Both the position numbers and the translations under genes were made by a program. Below are positions 1 through 8,060 of a stretch of 15,307 nt of DNA, in pieces; positions within the stretch are counted from its first letter, which is position 1; every line of letters begins with the position of its first letter. The notes under the pieces were generated by a model that saw only the letters and a program-made list of their open reading frames with translations, had not been told where the DNA came from and did not search any database. The stretch is from Gammaproteobacteria bacterium HGW-Gammaproteobacteria-14 (GTDB lineage Bacteria > Pseudomonadota > Gammaproteobacteria > Pseudomonadales > Alcanivoracaceae), in NCBI GenBank assembly GCA_002840115.1, contig PGZG01000018.1:1-15307 (forward strand). The letters are read 5' to 3'.

Positions 1-1333
1 AGACGGAAGCCATGGAAGAGGAACCGTTGGATTCGGTAATCTCAGAGACCACACGAATGGCATACGGGAAAGTCGCTTCGTCCGGAAGCACAGCCTGCAC
101 ACCACGACGGGCCAAGCGGCCATGGCCGATTTCACGACGCTTCGGCGAGCCCACCATGCCGGTCTCGCCAACACAGTACGGAGGAAAGTTGTAGTGCAGC
201 ATAAAGCGATCAGTGCGCGAACCTTCCAGTGCATCAATATTCTGGGCATCACGCATACCGCCCAGAGTCGCCGCCACGATAGCCTGAGTCTCACCGCGAG
301 TGAACAGCGCTGAACCGTGGGCTTTCGGCAAGTAAGTCACTTCGCTTTCAATACGACGCACGGTTTTCAGATCGCGGCCGTCGATACGGGGCTTACCGTC
401 AAGGATGGCATCACGCACGGTACGGTATTCCAGCTCGGAGAACTGGGCAGACACCTCACCTTTTTCTGGTGCGCCTTCTTCACCGGTGGCCAGCGCTTCA
501 AGCACAGCGGCTTTCAGTTCGCCAACACGCGCATAGCGTTGCTGCTTATCGGTAATGCTGTAGGCTGCAGCCAAGTCAGCGCCAACCTTCTCTTTAACCG
601 CGTTGTGCAGGGCAGTATCGGGCGGGACCGGCTCCCACTCCCACTTCGGGGTATTCACCTCCGCAGCAAACTCGTTAATTGCCTTGATGGCCGCCTGCAT
701 TTCCATATGACCGAACAGCACCGCACCCAGCATCTGGTCTTCGGTTAGCTCTTTGGCCTCGGACTCCACCATCAAAACGCCTTTTTCAGTACCGGCAACC
801 ACCAGATCCAGCGCGGAGGTTTTCAGCTCGCTGTAGGTCGGGTTCAACACATACATATCGTCAATAAAGCCGACCCGGGCGGCACCAATCGGCCCGGCAA
901 ACGGTATCCCGGAAATAGCCAACGCCGCAGAGGTACCGATCAGGGCGGCAATATCCGGATCCACATCCTTACCCGCAGACATCACCGTAGCGACAATCTG
1001 CACTTCATTCATGAAGCCTTCCGGGAAAAGCGGGCGAATCGGACGATCGATCAAACGGCAGGTCAGAGTCTCCTTCTCGGACGGACGGCCTTCACGCTTG
1101 AAAAAGCCACCCGGAATACGGCCCGCAGCGTAGGTTTTTTCCTGGTAATTCACCGTCAATGGGAAGAAGTTCTTGCTCGGGTCAGCCTGCTTGCGACCCA
1201 CTGCCGTTACCAGAACAGCTGTTTCGCCGATGGTAACCATAACCGCTGCAGTGGCCTGACGGGCAACGCGGCCAGTCTCAAGAACCACCGTGTCACGGCC
1301 ATACTGGAATTCTTTACGGGTGATATTGAACAT
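1..1333 (-). CDS. pnp: Polyribonucleotide nucleotidyltransferase (PNPase), 3' part cut off by window edge
   Basis: This is the N-terminal 444 residues of PNPase, the phosphorolytic 3'-5' exoribonuclease that degrades mRNA and works in the RNA degradosome. The reading frame runs unbroken from an ATG at 1333 to the window edge. It begins MFNITRKEFQYG and contains the first RNase PH-like domain, including GGFFKREGRPSEKETL near residues 72-87. An alpha-helical linker follows, and then the start of the second RNase PH domain, with SPKRREIGHGRLARRG near residue 395 and SEITESNGSSSM at the edge. Full PNPase is about 700 residues, so the rest of the second catalytic core and the C-terminal KH and S1 RNA-binding domains lie outside. 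A modest GAGAG ribosome-binding site precedes the ATG. It is the last gene seen in the cluster, downstream of rpsO and separated from it by an intrinsic terminator, as in E. coli. Identity is secure. Confidence 0.97.
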   Translation of the reverse strand, partial: MFNITRKEFQYGRDTVVLETGRVARQATAAVMVTIGETAVLVTAVGRKQADPSKNFFPLTVNYQEKTYAAGRIPGGFFKREGRPSEKETLTCRLIDRPIRPLFPEGFMNEVQIVATVMSAGKDVDPDIAALIGTSAALAISGIPFAGPIGAARVGFIDDMYVLNPTYSELKTSALDLVVAGTEKGVLMVESEAKELTEDQMLGAVLFGHMEMQAAIKAINEFAAEVNTPKWEWEPVPPDTALHNAVKEKVGADLAAAYSITDKQQRYARVGELKAAVLEALATGEEGAPEKGEVSAQFSELEYRTVRDAILDGKPRIDGRDLKTVRRIESEVTYLPKAHGSALFTRGETQAIVAATLGGMRDAQNIDALEGSRTDRFMLHYNFPPYCVGETGMVGSPKRREIGHGRLARRGVQAVLPDEATFPYAIRVVSEITESNGSSSMASV

Positions 1334-1384
1334 GTTTTCGCTTCTCTCGTGTTTTGTCGTATTCGCCTAAGGCATGCGGGCAGA

Positions 1385-1413
1385 ATAATACGGGATATGG
1401 GCTGCTTTTTCAC
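1385..1413 (-). promoter_or_regulatory. Candidate sigma70 promoter for pnp
   Basis: In the rpsO-pnp gap, read on the minus strand, a -35-like GTGAAA (1408-1413, 4 of 6 consensus bases) lies 17 bp from a -10-like TATTAT (1385-1390, 5 of 6). It sits after the rpsO terminator and would start a short leader of about 45 nt before the pnp ATG. E. coli pnp also has its own promoter here. The match is only fair, so this is a candidate. Confidence 0.35.
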
Positions 1414-1438
1414 CCGTTATAGCCGACCTGTAAACGAC

Positions 1439-1462
1439 AAAAGCCCGGCAAGCCGGGCTTTT
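1439..1462 (-). terminator. Intrinsic terminator after rpsO
   Basis: An 11-bp perfect stem (AAAAGCCCGGC paired with GCCGGGCTTTT) with a 2-nt loop lies 25 bp past the rpsO stop codon. On the minus strand its 3' side ends in a TTTT run. The symmetric A/T tracts would let it work in either direction, but only minus-strand genes use it. Incomplete termination here would allow rpsO-pnp cotranscription, as in E. coli. Confidence 0.88.
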
Positions 1463-1487
1463 GCAAGATCTCTGATGTGAGGGTTGC

Positions 1488-1757
1488 TTAGCGACGCAGG
1501 CCAAGACGCTCGATCAGGGTCAGATAGCGCTCACGGTCCTTGCGGGCCAGATAGTCCAGCAATTTACGACGCTGGTTTACCATGCGGATCAAGCCGCGAC
1601 GGCTATGGTGATCCTTCTTGTGCTCTTTGAAGTGACCTTGCAGGTAGTTGATATTGTGGGTCAACAACGCCACCTGCACTTCCGGGGAACCGGAGTCACC
1701 CTCTTTACGGCCATACTCTTTCAGAAGCGCCGCTTTCTCTTCAACGGTTAGTGCCAT
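1488..1757 (-). CDS. rpsO: 30S ribosomal protein S15
   Basis: This is ribosomal protein S15, a primary 16S rRNA-binding protein of the small-subunit platform that also takes part in a subunit bridge. The 89-residue product has exactly the canonical bacterial length. It shows the family signature throughout: DSGSPEVQVALLTHNINYL (residues 21-39), HKKDHHSRRGL (46-56) and QRRKLLDYL (62-70). The ATG at 1757 is preceded by a clear GGAG (1766-1769) at 8 nt. The gene lies 95 bp downstream of truB and is followed by an intrinsic terminator before pnp. In E. coli, S15 represses its own translation by binding its leader. The leader here contains a perfect inverted repeat reaching almost to the Shine-Dalgarno sequence (see 1772-1811), which suggests comparable control. 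Identity is secure. Confidence 0.98.
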   Translation of the reverse strand: MALTVEEKAALLKEYGRKEGDSGSPEVQVALLTHNINYLQGHFKEHKKDHHSRRGLIRMVNQRRKLLDYLARKDRERYLTLIERLGLRR

Positions 1758-1771
1758 GTTTCTTTCTCCAA

Positions 1772-1811
1772 AAATATGCGATTAAGGAATCACGCACAGC
1801 CGCGCATATTT
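1772..1811 (-). promoter_or_regulatory. Stem-loop in the rpsO leader, possible S15 autoregulatory element
   Basis: The 9-nt arms AAATATGCG (minus strand 1811-1803) and CGCATATTT (1780-1772) are perfect complements around a 22-nt loop. The stem ends 2 nt before the rpsO GGAG, so folding could limit ribosome access. Autoregulation by S15 is known in E. coli and other bacteria, but its RNA structures differ between lineages. The assignment here is inference. The 3' arm runs into five T, but the AT-rich stem makes a poor terminator. Confidence 0.45.
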
Positions 1812-1852
1812 ACAGCTGCCGTGGTTGCCGGTGAAAACCGACCAGGCCGGAG

Positions 1853-2767
1853 TTACCCGACCACCAGACGACGGGGCGCAATACGCCCATCCTCCAGCAC
1901 TTCGCCGACCCCCAGAAAACGTCCATTAGAGGCCTGATAAAGACTGACCCAACCCTCTCGGGGACGGGTGTTAGCCATCACAGCTTGACCTTGCAGCAAG
2001 TAGTACGCGGCATTGTCACCCAGTTCAGCGGGCGGCCAGTCTGCCACGGCTGTGGATAAAGGCAAGAGCTGTTCGTCGATTGCCTCAAATCCGCCCTGCT
2101 CCTTGAGCTCGCCGAGTTGATCCATGGTCAGCATACGCTCTGCAGGGTAAGGCCCAGCGGACAACCGCCGTAGCGCCGTCACATGGCCGCCACAGCCGAG
2201 CTTCTCGCCAAGATCCTCAACCAGAGAGCGCACATAGGTACCCTTGGTGCAGGCGACTTCAAAATCCACTTCATCGGCGCGAACATCCAGCACATCGATC
2301 CGGTGAATGGTCACCCGACGCACCTTGCGCTCCACTTCAATACCCTGACGAGCCAGCTTGTAAAGCGGCTGGCCATTGTGCTTGATGGCGGAAAACATCG
2401 ACGGAGTCTGGTCAATCTCGCCAATAAACTCCATGAGCGCTGCAGTAATGGTGGGCGCATCTGCCGTCACAGGGGTCTGACGTAACACTTCACCATCCGC
2501 ATCACCAGTATCGGTAACAACGCCGAGCTTAGCCGTTACCCGATAACTTTTATCCGCATCCAGCAAGAACTGGCTAAATTTGGTGGCCTCGCCAAAACAG
2601 ATCGGCAGCATACCCGTCGCCAGAGGGTCCAGACTGCCCGTATGGCCGGCCTTGGCCGCTGAAAACAGTCGCTTGACCACCTGCAGGGCACCATTGCTGG
2701 TAATCCCGGCGGGCTTGTCGAGCAAAAGGATGCCGTTGACCTCGCGGCCACGATGACGTTTCGCCAC
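1853..2767 (-). CDS. truB: tRNA pseudouridine(55) synthase
   Basis: TruB isomerises U55 in the T-loop of most tRNAs and acts as a tRNA chaperone. The catalytic core shows GHTGSLDPLATGMLP, with catalytic Asp at residue 47 of the 304-residue product. It also has the substrate-binding segment PSMFSAIKHNGQPLYKLARQG (positions about 122-142) and CTKGTYVRSL. The C-terminal part, ending GRIAPRRLVVG, matches the PUA RNA-binding domain. Two in-frame GTG codons compete as start. The AGGAG at 2773-2777 overlaps the outer GTG (2773) but lies 5 nt before the inner GTG (2767). The inner one also gives an N-terminus close to E. coli TruB in length, so I chose it. There is no nearby ATG. The gene starts 12 bp after rbfA, in one transcription unit with the other RNA-maturation genes. 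Confidence 0.95.
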   Translation of the reverse strand: MAKRHRGREVNGILLLDKPAGITSNGALQVVKRLFSAAKAGHTGSLDPLATGMLPICFGEATKFSQFLLDADKSYRVTAKLGVVTDTGDADGEVLRQTPVTADAPTITAALMEFIGEIDQTPSMFSAIKHNGQPLYKLARQGIEVERKVRRVTIHRIDVLDVRADEVDFEVACTKGTYVRSLVEDLGEKLGCGGHVTALRRLSAGPYPAERMLTMDQLGELKEQGGFEAIDEQLLPLSTAVADWPPAELGDNAAYYLLQGQAVMANTRPREGWVSLYQASNGRFLGVGEVLEDGRIAPRRLVVG

Positions 2768-2779
2768 CTTCACTCCTGA

Positions 2780-3193
2780 TTATTGCTGTGCGTCCTCATC
2801 CTCATCGGGGTGATGGGGATGCTGACTGTCCTCAGCCAAGGCCCGGCTAATCAGCGCAGAAATCTCGCTGGCACGCTCGGGTAGCTGGTCATAGTGGAAA
2901 CGTAGCCGCGGGGTGGTTCGGGTGTTCAAGGTCTGGGCAAGCTCTGTGCGCAAAAAGCCCGCCGCATGGCTGAGCACTTTTTCCGCATCAGCACCATCTT
3001 CCGCGGTCTTGCCAAGCAGCGTGAAATACACGTCTGCCCAGCCAAGATCCTTGGATACTCGCACATCCTGCACCGTGACAAAGCCGATGCGAGGATCTTT
3101 CATTTCCTCGCGAAACAGACGTGCCAGCTCGCGCTGAATCTGATCGGCGATACGATCCGTGCGCTGAAACCCCTGAGGGCGGCGATGTCGCAT
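2780..3193 (-). CDS. rbfA: 30S ribosome-binding factor A
   Basis: RbfA binds the immature 30S subunit near the 5' end of 16S rRNA and is needed for late maturation and cold adaptation. The 137-residue product has the KH-like fold pattern of the family: RTDRIADQIQRELARLF at the start, then EMKDPRIGFVTVQDVRVSKDL (split by a turn) and the AxG kink in SHAAGFLR. The last 17 residues form a His/Asp/Glu-rich disordered tail, as seen in other gammaproteobacterial RbfA. The ATG at 3193 has GAGG about 6 nt upstream, overlapping the infB stop codon 8 bp before it. This suggests coupled translation with infB. The infB-rbfA-truB order is conserved from E. coli to Pseudomonas. Identity is secure. Confidence 0.96.
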   Translation of the reverse strand: MRHRRPQGFQRTDRIADQIQRELARLFREEMKDPRIGFVTVQDVRVSKDLGWADVYFTLLGKTAEDGADAEKVLSHAAGFLRTELAQTLNTRTTPRLRFHYDQLPERASEISALISRALAEDSQHPHHPDEDEDAQQ

Positions 3194-3201
3194 GAATGAC
3201 C

Positions 3202-5928
3202 TCAGAGTGTCCGTGCGATTTCGCGCACTTCAAACACCTCAATCTTGTCGCCTTCACGGACATCGTTATAGCTTTTCACCGCGAGGCCACATTCCATGCC
3301 ATTACGTACTTCGGAGACATCCTCCTTAAAGCGACGCAGTGACTCCAGCGAACCTTCAAACACCACCACTTCGTCACGCAGTACGCGAATCGGGCGATTT
3401 CGGTACAAAGTACCTTCGATCACCATACAACCCGCTACAGCACCGAACTTGGAAGAACGGAACACATCACGAACCTGCGCCACACCAAGGATCTCCTCAC
3501 GACGCTCTGGCGCCAGCATGCCCGACATCGCCTGCTTCACATCATCAATCATCTCGTAGATGATCGAGTAATAACGCAGATCAATACCTTCACGCTCGCA
3601 CAGTCGCTTGGCTGCAGAGTCCGCACGAACATTAAAACCGAGCAAAACGCCCTGTGACGTCATTGCCAAACTTACGTCGGACTCGTTAATCGCACCAACA
3701 CCACTGGAAACGATGGTTACTTTCACTTCATCCGTCGACAGTTCATTCAGTGCGCCAACAATTGCTTCGAGCGAACCGCGAACATCGGCTTTAATCACAA
3801 TATTGACCTGGCTCTGCTCCGCCGTTTCCATATTGGCAAACAGGTTTTCCAGCTTCGATGCTTGCTGGCGCTTGAGCTTCAGCTCACGCTCTTTGGCTTG
3901 ACGGAACTCGGCCACTTCACGGGCCTTACGCTCATCCGGCACCACCAGGAATTGTTCGCCAGCTTCCGGCACACCATCCAGACCCAGCACCTCCACCGGG
4001 ATAGACGGACCTGCAGACTTGATGGCTTTGCCGTTTTCGTCACCCATAGCGCGAACCCGACCAAACTGACCGCCGGCCAACAACACATCGCCGATTTTCA
4101 GCTCACCTTCCTGAATCAGCACCGACGCTACGGCACCACGACCTTTTTCAACGCGGGACTCAATCACCACACCGCGGGCAGGACCGACATGAGCAGCTTT
4201 CAGCTCCAGCAGCTCCGCCTGCAGCAAAATGGCTTCCAGCAGGTCATCCACACCGGCGCCAGTGTGCGCAGAAACATATTTGAACTGATAGTCGCCGCCC
4301 CACTCTTCGGAAATCACCTCGCGCTGGGACAACTCGCTCTTGACCCGCTCCGGGTCAGCGCTTTCTTTATCCATTTTGTTAACGGCAATAATGATCGGCA
4401 CACCGGAGGCCTTGGCGTGGTTAATCGCCTCTTCTGTCTGCGGCATAACCCCGTCATCCGCCGCTACAACGATCACCACAATATCCGTCGCCTTGGCACC
4501 ACGGGCACGCATGGCCGTAAACGCCGCATGGCCAGGAGTATCGAGGAAGGTAATCATTCCGCGATCGGTTTCTACGTGATACGCACCGATATGCTGGGTA
4601 ATACCACCAGCTTCGCCTTCCGCCACTTTAGCGCGACGAATGTAGTCCAGCAGCGATGTTTTGCCGTGGTCGACATGGCCCATGATGGTGACCACCGGCG
4701 CACGCGATACTTGATCGTCACTAAAGGCAACCATGCTGGTCAAATCATCTTCCAGCTCAGCCTGCTCACCTTTTACCAGTCTCGGGGTGTGCCCCATCTC
4801 TTCCACCAACAGCACTGCAGTTTCCTGATCAATGTGCTGATTCACGGTGGCCATTTCACCCATCTTCATCAGCGTTTTCAGCACTTCACGAGACTTTACG
4901 CTCATGCGCTGAGCCAAATCAGCAACGGTGATGGTTTCCGGAACTTCTACGTCATAAACCATTTTTTCTGTCGGGCTCTTGAAGCCGTGTTCCTTGTGGA
5001 AGGAGCTCTTCATCTGGCCATGGGCAACGACAGGGATAGTGCCTTCACGTTCACGACCACCAGGCTTGCGGCGACGACGTTTGGAGGATCGCTCCTCATC
5101 ACGCCAGCTGGCCTCCATCGCCTCAACAACGATGCTGGCACCGGTATCGTCTTCTTCTTCCTTACGTTCCGTGGGCTCGCCACGTTTTTCCAACTCAGCG
5201 GCGAGACGCTGCGCTTCTTCAGCAGTACGGCGGGCGGCCTCTTCTTCCGCCTTGCGACGGGCTTCAGCTTCCTGCTTACGACGAGCGTCTTCTGCTTCGC
5301 GCTTACGCTTTTCCTCGGCTTCACGCTCAGCACGCTCTTCCGGGGTTTCGTTCAGTACTTTGCTATCAGCTTTCTTGCCACCGGCTTTCGGAACCGACAG
5401 GCGCTTAGCCTTATCTTCCGCTGCTTTGCGAGCTTTCTCTTCTGCTTCGCGCAGCGCTTCCGGTGTCATTGCTGCACGCTCGGCTTCCGCACGCTCACGG
5501 GCCGCGTCTTCTTCAGCAGCTTTAGCACGAGCCTCTTCTTCCGCCTTGCGCGCTGCAGCCTCAGCCTCAATGCGCTCGGCCTCAAGACGCTCCTGCTCTT
5601 CACGCTCACGCTCTTCAGCTTCCAACACTTCGCGTTTCACGTAGGTGCGCTTTTTACGCACTTCGACAGCAACGGTTTTCGCTTTACCAGAAGCACCGGT
5701 GGTCTTGATAGTGCTAGTGGTTTTCCGCTTCAGAGTGATTTTCTTCGGCTCGGCATCCGCCGCACCATGGGATTTTCGCAAATGCAACAACAAGTGCTGC
5801 TTTTGCTCATCCGACACCAAGTCATCCGCGCCTTTATGAGGAAGACCTGCATCACTCATCTGCGTCAGCAAGGTAGCCACTGGTGTACCCACCAGCTCCG
5901 CCAATTTCTGTACCGTTGTTTCTGCCAT
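3202..5928 (-). CDS. infB: Translation initiation factor IF-2
   Basis: IF2 is the GTPase that brings initiator fMet-tRNA to the 30S subunit and promotes subunit joining. Numbering from the ATG at 5928 (908 residues; E. coli has 890), an N-terminal IF2_N domain spans about 2-51. A basic IF2-associated stretch follows. About 98-255 is an extremely Glu/Ala/Arg/Lys-rich segment, probably a long charged helix. A second IF2_N domain lies at about 325-385. The G domain carries GHVDHGKT (417-424), DTPGH (463-467), NKMD (517-520) and SAHTG (553-557). The fMet-tRNA-binding C-terminal domain closes the protein. The frame extends upstream to a GTG at 5961, but that codon lacks a ribosome-binding site. 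The ATG at 5928 has AGGAG 11 nt upstream and gives the expected start MAETTVQKLAELVG. It lies 50 bp after nusA and 8 bp before rbfA. Confidence 0.98.
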   Translation of the reverse strand: MAETTVQKLAELVGTPVATLLTQMSDAGLPHKGADDLVSDEQKQHLLLHLRKSHGAADAEPKKITLKRKTTSTIKTTGASGKAKTVAVEVRKKRTYVKREVLEAEEREREEQERLEAERIEAEAAARKAEEEARAKAAEEDAARERAEAERAAMTPEALREAEEKARKAAEDKAKRLSVPKAGGKKADSKVLNETPEERAEREAEEKRKREAEDARRKQEAEARRKAEEEAARRTAEEAQRLAAELEKRGEPTERKEEEDDTGASIVVEAMEASWRDEERSSKRRRRKPGGREREGTIPVVAHGQMKSSFHKEHGFKSPTEKMVYDVEVPETITVADLAQRMSVKSREVLKTLMKMGEMATVNQHIDQETAVLLVEEMGHTPRLVKGEQAELEDDLTSMVAFSDDQVSRAPVVTIMGHVDHGKTSLLDYIRRAKVAEGEAGGITQHIGAYHVETDRGMITFLDTPGHAAFTAMRARGAKATDIVVIVVAADDGVMPQTEEAINHAKASGVPIIIAVNKMDKESADPERVKSELSQREVISEEWGGDYQFKYVSAHTGAGVDDLLEAILLQAELLELKAAHVGPARGVVIESRVEKGRGAVASVLIQEGELKIGDVLLAGGQFGRVRAMGDENGKAIKSAGPSIPVEVLGLDGVPEAGEQFLVVPDERKAREVAEFRQAKERELKLKRQQASKLENLFANMETAEQSQVNIVIKADVRGSLEAIVGALNELSTDEVKVTIVSSGVGAINESDVSLAMTSQGVLLGFNVRADSAAKRLCEREGIDLRYYSIIYEMIDDVKQAMSGMLAPERREEILGVAQVRDVFRSSKFGAVAGCMVIEGTLYRNRPIRVLRDEVVVFEGSLESLRRFKEDVSEVRNGMECGLAVKSYNDVREGDKIEVFEVREIARTL

Positions 5929-5978
5929 ATACCACAATGCTCCTGTTCGTCTGTCACTCACCGGCCGTAAAAAAAGGA

Positions 5979-7490
5979 TTATTGGCCGGCAGCTTCCTCA
6001 TTCTCGAACCAGGGCGCGCGCGCCGTCATAATCAGCTCAGCAGCACGTTTTTCGTCCATCCCTTCGATTTCCAGCAGGTCGTCTACCGCCTGCTCGGCAA
6101 GGTCTTCCGTTGTTACAATGCCCGCACCAGCCAGACTTACTGCCAGCGCTCGGTCCATCCCTTCCATATTCAACAGGTCATCCGCTGGTGCGGAATGGCC
6201 AATCTGTTCTTCCGATGCCAAAGCACGGGTCAACAGCACATCTTTGGCACGCTGCCGCAGCGCTTCGACGATTTCCTCATCAAAACCATCAATGCCCAGC
6301 ATTTCTTCCACCGGGACATAGGCCACTTCTTCCAGTGTGGTAAAGCCTTCTGCCACCAGAACTTCTGCCATTTCTTCATCCACATCCAGATCGCGGATAA
6401 AGCTTTCTATGGATTGCTGTGCTTCTTCTTCGTGCTTTTCCTGAGCTTTGTCGGTGGTCATGACGTTAAGCTCCCAGCCGGTCAGCTCGGAAGCCAGACG
6501 AATATTCTGACCACCTCGGCCAATGGCCTGAGCCAATGCAGATTCGTCTTCCACAGCCACATCCATCGCATGTTTTTCTTCATCAACAACGATGGACGCC
6601 ACTTCAGCAGGCTGCATGGCATTAATGACCAGCTGCGCGGGATTGTCGTCCCAAAGAATAATATCGACGCGCTCACCAGCCAGCTCATTAGATACCGCCT
6701 GAACACGAGCACCACGCATACCAACACAGGCACCGATAGGATCTATACGCTGATCATTACTCTTAACAGCGATTTTGGCACGGGCGCCAGGATCACGGGC
6801 AGCACCCTTGATCTCGATCATCTCTTCGCCAATTTCAGGCACTTCAATTTTGAACAGCTCAATCAGCATTTCCGGACAAGCGCGGCTGGCGAACAACTGC
6901 GGACCACGGTTTTCCGTATTAACACCCATCAGGTAGGCGCGTAAACGATCATTCTGACGCACCATTTCACGGGGAATCATATGCTCACGGGTAATCAATG
7001 CTTCTGCATTGCCACCAAGATCGAGAATAATGCTATCGCGGGTCACCTTTTTCACAATGCCGCTAATCAGTTCACCAATCCGGTCCCGGTATTCTTCGAT
7101 AATTTGCGCCCGCTCGGCTTCGCGCACTTTCTGCACAATAACCTGCTTGGCCGTCTGGGCGCCGATCCGGCCAAAGGCGACGGATTCAACTTCCTCTTCC
7201 CAGATATCGCCCATGCTCAAGGAGGGGTCTTTCTCATGGGCTTCGTCCAGCGTTAACTGGCGACCAAACTCATACAGCTCCTCGTCAGGCACCACGTGCC
7301 AAACCCGGAACGACCGATAGTCGCCGGAAACGCGGTCAATCTGCACGCGGATTTCAACGTCTTCCTCTTCGCGGAAGCGTTTCTTGGTGGCCGCAGCAAG
7401 GGCCAGCTCAATAGCTTCAAAAATAACGTCACGGCTGACGCCTTTTTCAAGCGATACAGATTCTGCAACTAACAGGATTTCTTTGTTCAT
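5979..7490 (-). CDS. nusA: Transcription termination/antitermination protein NusA
   Basis: NusA binds RNA polymerase and nascent RNA, modulating pausing, intrinsic termination and antitermination. The 503-residue product (E. coli 495) opens with the polymerase-binding N-terminal domain (1 to about 125). An S1 domain spans about 138-202 (GELISGIVKKVTRDSIILDL), and two KH domains follow, with GACVGMRGARV (253-263) and AIGRGGQN (322-329). Two acidic C-terminal repeats lie at about 364-417 and 437-491, so it is the long gammaproteobacterial form. The ATG at 7490 has AAGG 7 nt upstream and aligns with E. coli MNKEIL. An upstream in-frame TTG at 7496 is less likely. It lies 48 bp after rimP and 50 bp before infB. 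In E. coli this operon is autoregulated by NusA, and the double terminators upstream of rimP here fit such control. Confidence 0.98.
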   Translation of the reverse strand: MNKEILLVAESVSLEKGVSRDVIFEAIELALAAATKKRFREEEDVEIRVQIDRVSGDYRSFRVWHVVPDEELYEFGRQLTLDEAHEKDPSLSMGDIWEEEVESVAFGRIGAQTAKQVIVQKVREAERAQIIEEYRDRIGELISGIVKKVTRDSIILDLGGNAEALITREHMIPREMVRQNDRLRAYLMGVNTENRGPQLFASRACPEMLIELFKIEVPEIGEEMIEIKGAARDPGARAKIAVKSNDQRIDPIGACVGMRGARVQAVSNELAGERVDIILWDDNPAQLVINAMQPAEVASIVVDEEKHAMDVAVEDESALAQAIGRGGQNIRLASELTGWELNVMTTDKAQEKHEEEAQQSIESFIRDLDVDEEMAEVLVAEGFTTLEEVAYVPVEEMLGIDGFDEEIVEALRQRAKDVLLTRALASEEQIGHSAPADDLLNMEGMDRALAVSLAGAGIVTTEDLAEQAVDDLLEIEGMDEKRAAELIMTARAPWFENEEAAGQ

Positions 7491-7538
7491 GGCCAAGCCT
7501 TTACAAAGACAAACAGTCCTTCGACAACACCGGGTTAA

Positions 7539-7994
7539 TCAGTCGAATTTAGCAACCAGACTAGCCCGATCCACCTGTGCGAACGGCACTCGTAGCGCCT
7601 CGCCTTTCAAGTCCAACAGCACATCATCACCGTCAATCGCGGTAAGAGTTGCCGTCAGACGCCGTCTGCCCGCGACCGGCGCCAGCAAACGAATCTGAAC
7701 GTCATCACCGATATAGCGAGACCACTGCTCCAAAGTAAACAATGGTCGATCCATTCCCGGCGATGACACCTCCAGGTTGTATTCCCCGGAGATCGGGTCC
7801 TCGACATCGAGCACCCCACTGACCTGATGGCTAATCATTGCGCAATCGTCAACGCTGATGCCTTCTTCTCGGTCAATAAAAATACGCAGTGTTGCACCTC
7901 GGCCCTGCAGGTATTCCATACCCCAGAACTCATAGCCCATAGCTTCCACCACGGGCTGCAACATTGCCTGAATTTCTTCCGTTCTGCGCGACAC
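7539..7994 (-). CDS. rimP: Ribosome maturation factor RimP
   Basis: RimP binds the free 30S subunit and helps early assembly of its head and 3' domain. The 151-residue product matches the family over its whole length: an N-terminal alpha/beta domain with TLRIFIDREEGISVDDCAMIS (split at the loop), then SGEYNLEVSSPGMDRPLF (positions about 69-86), then a C-terminal SH3-like barrel ending LVAKFD. The start is GTG at 7994, supported by AGG 6 nt upstream and by agreement with the E. coli N-terminus. The next ATG would remove 10 residues. It is the first protein gene after tRNA-fMet. Its 5' leader begins within a terminator/stem region, so transcripts from the tRNA promoter must read through two hairpins to express it. 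Identity is secure. Confidence 0.96.
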   Translation of the reverse strand: MSRRTEEIQAMLQPVVEAMGYEFWGMEYLQGRGATLRIFIDREEGISVDDCAMISHQVSGVLDVEDPISGEYNLEVSSPGMDRPLFTLEQWSRYIGDDVQIRLLAPVAGRRRLTATLTAIDGDDVLLDLKGEALRVPFAQVDRASLVAKFD

Positions 7995-8027
7995 CCTTCA
8001 CCTAAAAAATTTCGCCCAAAAACAAAA

Positions 8028-8046
8028 AATGGGCACAACGCCCATT
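8028..8046 (-). terminator. Second intrinsic terminator/attenuator just before rimP
   Basis: On the minus strand AATGGGC pairs with GCCCATT (7 bp, loop GTTGT), followed by TTTTTTGTTTTT counted from the end of the stem. It ends about 35 nt before the rimP GTG and follows a first terminator in the same gap. Such placement fits an attenuator through which NusA-dependent efficiency could set expression of rimP-nusA-infB. The hairpin is seen; the regulatory role is inferred. Confidence 0.75.
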
Positions 8047-8060
8047 GATACGTTGCGAGC

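Noticed and set aside
1207..1413. A 68-codon minus-strand frame in the pnp leader and 5' end
   Set aside because: It overlaps the well-supported pnp frame in another phase and covers the promoter/leader region; no support as a gene.
3862..5970. A 702-codon open frame on the plus strand
   Set aside because: It lies wholly antisense to infB, whose frame is backed by full-length IF2 motifs. The strong Glu/Ala/Arg/Lys codon bias of the IF2 linker removes stops from the opposite strand. The product shows no recognisable domain.
5966..5983. T-run between nusA and infB as a terminator
   Set aside because: The T run lies in the loop of the inverted repeat rather than after a stem, so it does not form an intrinsic terminator.
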